Part shown: positions 4,652-5,649 of the stretch, piece after piece
Numbering within the stretch: position 1 is the stretch's first letter
How the letters are laid out: every line of letters starts with the position of its first letter
Source: Candidatus Altimarinota bacterium
Lineage (GTDB): Bacteria > Patescibacteriota > Gracilibacteria > Absconditabacterales > Absconditicoccaceae
Assembly: GCA_027062165.1 (NCBI GenBank)
Contig: JAMOTU010000162.1
Coordinates: 1 to 5,649, forward strand
Reading direction: 5' to 3'
DNA length: 5,649 nucleotides
The notes under the pieces: model-generated
Database searches by the model: none
What the model was told of the DNA's origin: nothing
Seen by the model: the letters and a program-made list of their open reading frames with translations, nothing else
Program-made: the position numbers and the translations under genes

Positions 4652-5649
4652 ATGGGAAATATAGTTTTAAATTGCAAATTAAAAGTTTTAACACCTACCT
4701 TTATTCACTCTGGAGAAGCTAGCTATAAAATTCAGTTTTTAAAAAAAGGAAATTTCCTTTATAAGCTTTATTTAGAAAAATTTATATCTTATTTATCACC
4801 TCGATTTAGACATACTTTTACCCGTCAAATTTTGAGTCTAGGAACTAATTTAGAACAATTTGAAAGGTATATGGAAGAGTTAAAACAAGAATTTTGGAAT
4901 TTAGATAAAGAAAAAAGGAAAAATTCTTTAAAAGAAGTTTTAAGAAATCATATTCCTTCTAGGGAATTTGGTAGCGCTTTTCGTTCTATAGAAGAAGTTA
5001 TGAAAGATGCAAACAATATTCCATATATTCCAGGTTCTTCCTTAAAAGGTGCCATAAGAACTTTGTTTATTAGGTATATCTTAAAAAGATTTTTGGAAGA
5101 AAATATTTTAGAAGAATTTCTAGGATCTTTAATAAGATTGTCAACAAGAAACAATAGATTTGATAGTAAAATTTTTAATCAATACTTAAAATCTTTTCTA
5201 GATACGACCTTACTACCCCAATTTATTCATATAAGTGATTTTTATCCTCAAGGAGAATATGATCCTAAAGATTATAGTAATACCTACTTAGGAGCCTATA
5301 GAATTTATAGAGTTCCTCATATTTCTATGCCTATTTTGTCAGAAGGATATAATAAAAATACTTTTTACAAAGGTAAAATCCTTATAGATAAAAGATATGA
5401 AAGAAGAGATGTAAAAAACTTTATAAAAAATTCTTTAGATGAATATTTAAGAAAAGCCTTTCGTCTACCTAATGAAAAAATTGTAAAAATTTTAAACCTT
5501 ATTTTAGAAACTTTAGATAATTTTGAAGAAACTCTAAAAAACATTATTTTTGGTGAAATATCCAAAGATTATTTTAACAAGGTTTGTTATTTAAAGAAAT
5601 TACAATACAATACACTAAATAGAGAAAATAGATTTGAAACTTCTGAAAA
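4652..5649 (+). CDS. csm5: Csm5, type III-A Csm complex RAMP subunit (3' end outside window)
   Basis: The frame is open for 332 codons to the window edge. It starts at ATG with AAGGA (4645-4649) and AAGGT (4640-4644) just upstream. Csm5 is a RAMP/Cas7-like subunit that caps the crRNA 3' end of the Csm complex and helps crRNA maturation. Visible are the N-terminal LKVLTPTFIHSGE (10-22), matching the family's TPxHIGSGE strand-loop with its first Gly replaced. The glycine-rich YIPGSSLKGAIRT is at 125-137, the typical RAMP motif, and FIHISDFYP is at 191-199. The C-terminal glycine-rich segment of the family would lie beyond 5649. Cmr4 or Cmr6 also carry PGSSLKG, but the N-terminal motif, length and spacing favour Csm5. 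It is the first gene of its transcription unit here, whereas csm5 usually follows csm1-csm4. Further csm genes may follow to the right. Confidence 0.88.
   Translation, partial: MGNIVLNCKLKVLTPTFIHSGEASYKIQFLKKGNFLYKLYLEKFISYLSPRFRHTFTRQILSLGTNLEQFERYMEELKQEFWNLDKEKRKNSLKEVLRNHIPSREFGSAFRSIEEVMKDANNIPYIPGSSLKGAIRTLFIRYILKRFLEENILEEFLGSLIRLSTRNNRFDSKIFNQYLKSFLDTTLLPQFIHISDFYPQGEYDPKDYSNTYLGAYRIYRVPHISMPILSEGYNKNTFYKGKILIDKRYERRDVKNFIKNSLDEYLRKAFRLPNEKIVKILNLILETLDNFEETLKNIIFGEISKDYFNKVCYLKKLQYNTLNRENRFETSE

Noticed and set aside
4948..5154. Minus-strand open frame of 68 codons
   Set aside because: It is antisense to the conserved PGSSLKG region of csm5.
5365..5565. Minus-strand open frame of 66 codons
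   Set aside because: It is antisense to csm5 and has no ribosome binding site or family signal.

Overview
The window is A+T-rich throughout. Its codon use favours AAA, GAA, ATA and AGA, and its gene families (type III CRISPR effectors, TM1812- and MJ1666-type CARF proteins, a HEPN/MNT pair) are common in thermophiles. A low-G+C thermophilic bacterium is the most likely source. I cannot name the phylum from sequence alone.

Layout, left to right. Positions 1-106 look like a CRISPR leader. Positions 107-734 hold an array of eight 35-nt repeats and seven spacers, read left to right. An intergenic stretch (735-1044) carries a 13-bp direct repeat and a short, G+C-richer segment with competing inverted repeats just before the next gene. 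Positions 1045-1813 hold a HEPN/MNT (MntA-HepT type) toxin-antitoxin pair on the plus strand. Its nucleotidyltransferase is split by a frameshift at a run of seven A, and both partners lack a usual catalytic residue. On the minus strand follow two CARF-HEPN genes in one operon, read from 4485 down to 1943: an MJ1666-type csx1 that looks intact, then a TM1812-type csx2. The csx2 frame breaks exactly before the catalytic HEPN motif, which survives in another frame down to 1816. A divergent promoter region (4486-4651) separates these from csm5, which starts at 4652 and runs off the window.

How it fits together: csm5 is a backbone subunit of a type III-A (Csm) interference complex. In such systems, Cas10 bound to target RNA makes cyclic oligoadenylate, and CARF-HEPN proteins such as the two here respond by cutting RNA. 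The array would supply the crRNAs. No cas10, cas6, cas1 or cas2 lies in the window, so the rest of the complex probably lies to the right of csm5 or elsewhere.

The most notable point is erosion or recoding of the RNase side of the locus. One of the two CARF effectors has its HEPN active site out of frame. The HEPN/MNT pair shows a frameshift plus D-to-N and H-to-Y changes at expected active-site positions. Meanwhile csx1 and the visible csm5 are clean. The array also has unusually long and uneven spacers (40-63 nt), most of which read as protein-like in the antisense direction.
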